Assembly (NCBI GenBank): GCA_929200175.1
Contig: CAKMYR010000068.1
Location: 1 to 6,715 of the forward strand
Length of the DNA: 6,715 nucleotides
Reading direction: 5' to 3'
DNA from: an uncultured Gammaproteobacteria bacterium
GTDB taxonomy: Bacteria > Pseudomonadota > Gammaproteobacteria > PS1 > Pseudothioglobaceae
Position 1 is the first letter of the stretch. Every line of letters begins with the position of its first letter. Below, piece by piece: positions 5,436 through 6,715 of the stretch. Both the position numbers and the translations under genes were made by a program. The notes beneath the pieces were generated by a model. The model saw only the letters and a program-made list of their open reading frames with translations, ran no database searches and was not told where the DNA came from.

Positions 5436-6715
5436 ATGAAAAAATATTCTAGTATTAAAAATACAGCAATTATTTTTATAATACTGGTATCAATTTTATA
5501 CGCTGTTCCAAATATATTTGGTTCGGATTTAGCTGTTCAGTTGTCAAAAAATACAGATGAATTAATAACTAAAAGTGATATAGGAAAAGTTAAAAGGGTA
5601 CTTAATAATGGCAATATTCCCATTAAATCTATAGGTTTGAATAATAATAAAATTTTAGTTAGATTTAATGATAATACTTCACAATTATTAGCTAGGGATA
5701 TCTTAAAACAAAAACTTAGTAATAATTATATAGTTGCTCTTAACTTAGCTCCTTCTATACCAAAATGGCTATCTATATTAGGAGCTAAAGCCATATCATT
5801 AGGCTTAGATCTTAGAGGCGGGGTGCATTTTTTAATAGAAGTTGATATGGATACAGTAATATCAACAGCAACTGATAAATATTTACGAGAATTGCGTACT
5901 TTATTACGCTCTGATCGCTTGTATAAGAGTATTAAAAAAGAAGGTACAAATATTATTGTTCAATTAAAAGATGCTAAAAGTAGGAATAAGGTTGTTGATT
6001 TAATCAACTCAGAATTTACTGATTTAATTGTTACTATTGATGATAAAAATGATAAATTATTAACAGTTTCTATTAGTAATGATGCACAAAAAGATTTAAA
6101 GAGAAATGTATTAAAACAAAATATTATTACCCTTAAAAACAGAGTAAATGAATTAGGAGTTGCTGAACCAGTTGTCCAGCAGCAAGGATTAAGTCGTATT
6201 TTAGTACAATTACCAGGAGTTCAAGATACTACTACAGCAATAGATATTTTGGGTACGGCAGCAACATTAGAATTTCGATTAGTAGATGAACAAGCTGATC
6301 CTAGAACAACAGTTAGAACAGGCAAAAACCCTATTGGATCAAAACTTTATTATTTTAAAGATGGCACTCCTTTATTGCTAAAAAATAGAATAATCGCTTC
6401 TGGAGATAATATTATTGGTGCATCTTCAGGCTTGGATCAAGAAGGTAGTGGCCCTATTGTTAATATTAGTTTAGATAGTGTTGGCGGTAGATCAATGCTA
6501 GAAACTACTAAAAAATATCTAAATAATCGCATGGCAGTAGTTTTTATTGAAAATAAAATTGAAACTGTTTTAGTAAATGGCAAAGAAATCAAAAAACGCA
6601 GTATAACAAAAGAAATTATTAATGCCGCCACCATTCAAGGTACTTTTTCGTCTCGTTTTAGAATAACTGGCCTAGATAGCTTAAATGAAGCTAGTAATTT
6701 AGCTTTATTATTAAG
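5436..6715 (+). CDS. secD: Protein translocase subunit SecD (N-terminal part)
   Basis: An RND-family inner-membrane protein that, with SecF, uses the proton motive force to pull exported proteins out of SecYEG on the periplasmic side. The open frame from ATG 5436 is uninterrupted for 426 codons and leaves the window. About 190 residues remain outside if it has the usual 615 or so. Residues 9-28 form the first membrane helix, followed by the family's NIFGSDLAVQ. The SecD signature GLDLRGGVHFLIEVD starts at residue 123. The periplasmic P1 domain follows, with LKNRVNELGVAEP, GLSRILVQLPGV and TAATLEFRLVDE. The visible end NEASNLALLL should lead into the second membrane helix, which is missing, as are helices 3-6. 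No Shine-Dalgarno is seen. The start is chosen because it begins the usual short basic leader (MKKYSSIKN) before helix 1. Confidence 0.97.
   Translation, partial: MKKYSSIKNTAIIFIILVSILYAVPNIFGSDLAVQLSKNTDELITKSDIGKVKRVLNNGNIPIKSIGLNNNKILVRFNDNTSQLLARDILKQKLSNNYIVALNLAPSIPKWLSILGAKAISLGLDLRGGVHFLIEVDMDTVISTATDKYLRELRTLLRSDRLYKSIKKEGTNIIVQLKDAKSRNKVVDLINSEFTDLIVTIDDKNDKLLTVSISNDAQKDLKRNVLKQNIITLKNRVNELGVAEPVVQQQGLSRILVQLPGVQDTTTAIDILGTAATLEFRLVDEQADPRTTVRTGKNPIGSKLYYFKDGTPLLLKNRIIASGDNIIGASSGLDQEGSGPIVNISLDSVGGRSMLETTKKYLNNRMAVVFIENKIETVLVNGKEIKKRSITKEIINAATIQGTFSSRFRITGLDSLNEASNLALLL

Noticed and set aside
6437..6634. 65-residue open frame on the minus strand
   Set aside because: It lies entirely inside secD, antisense to the P1 domain coding sequence, and has no family resemblance. 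It is a shadow of AT-rich coding DNA.

Overview
The window reads as a stretch of AT-rich gammaproteobacterial chromosome. The 23S and 5S rRNA sequences, SerS, YajC and SecD all look gammaproteobacterial. The combination of strong AT bias, small intergenic decay products and a glutathione-type formaldehyde module would fit the sulfur-oxidising SUP05/Thioglobus group and its invertebrate symbionts. That placement is inferred from overall character only; no diagnostic marker such as 16S is in the window.

Layout. Positions 1-613 hold the end of an rRNA operon (23S 3' end, a 23S-5S spacer with a hairpin, then 5S), closed by an intrinsic terminator at 622-663. Positions 664-1089 have no intact gene. 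They contain the wreck of a TetR-family regulator on the minus strand (838-1062), reading away from frmA. Positions 1090-3046 hold frmA (class III alcohol dehydrogenase / S-(hydroxymethyl)glutathione dehydrogenase) and fghA (S-formylglutathione hydrolase), 10 bases apart. Together these would oxidise formaldehyde to formate through a thiol adduct. Positions 3053-3207 hold a decayed, internally deleted second copy of the 23S 3' end and the adjoining spacer. So 5S, the dead regulator and frmA-fghA all lie between direct repeats.

Positions 3281-3703 encode a membrane-anchored 140-residue protein with a possible PD-(D/E)XK-like fold. Positions 3796-6715 are housekeeping: serS overlapping yajC by four bases, then secD, which runs off the window. 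YajC and SecD belong to the Sec translocon accessory complex.

The most interesting points are four. First, the 23S/spacer duplication bracketing the formaldehyde genes. Second, the loss in FrmA of two residues that bind the glutathione moiety in class III enzymes (Ala110 and Met279 where Arg and Lys/Arg are usual). Third, the dead TetR regulator. Fourth, the absence of the Ile codon ATA from frmA although it is common in the genes downstream. I see no CRISPR array, insertion sequence, tRNA or clear novel multi-gene system.
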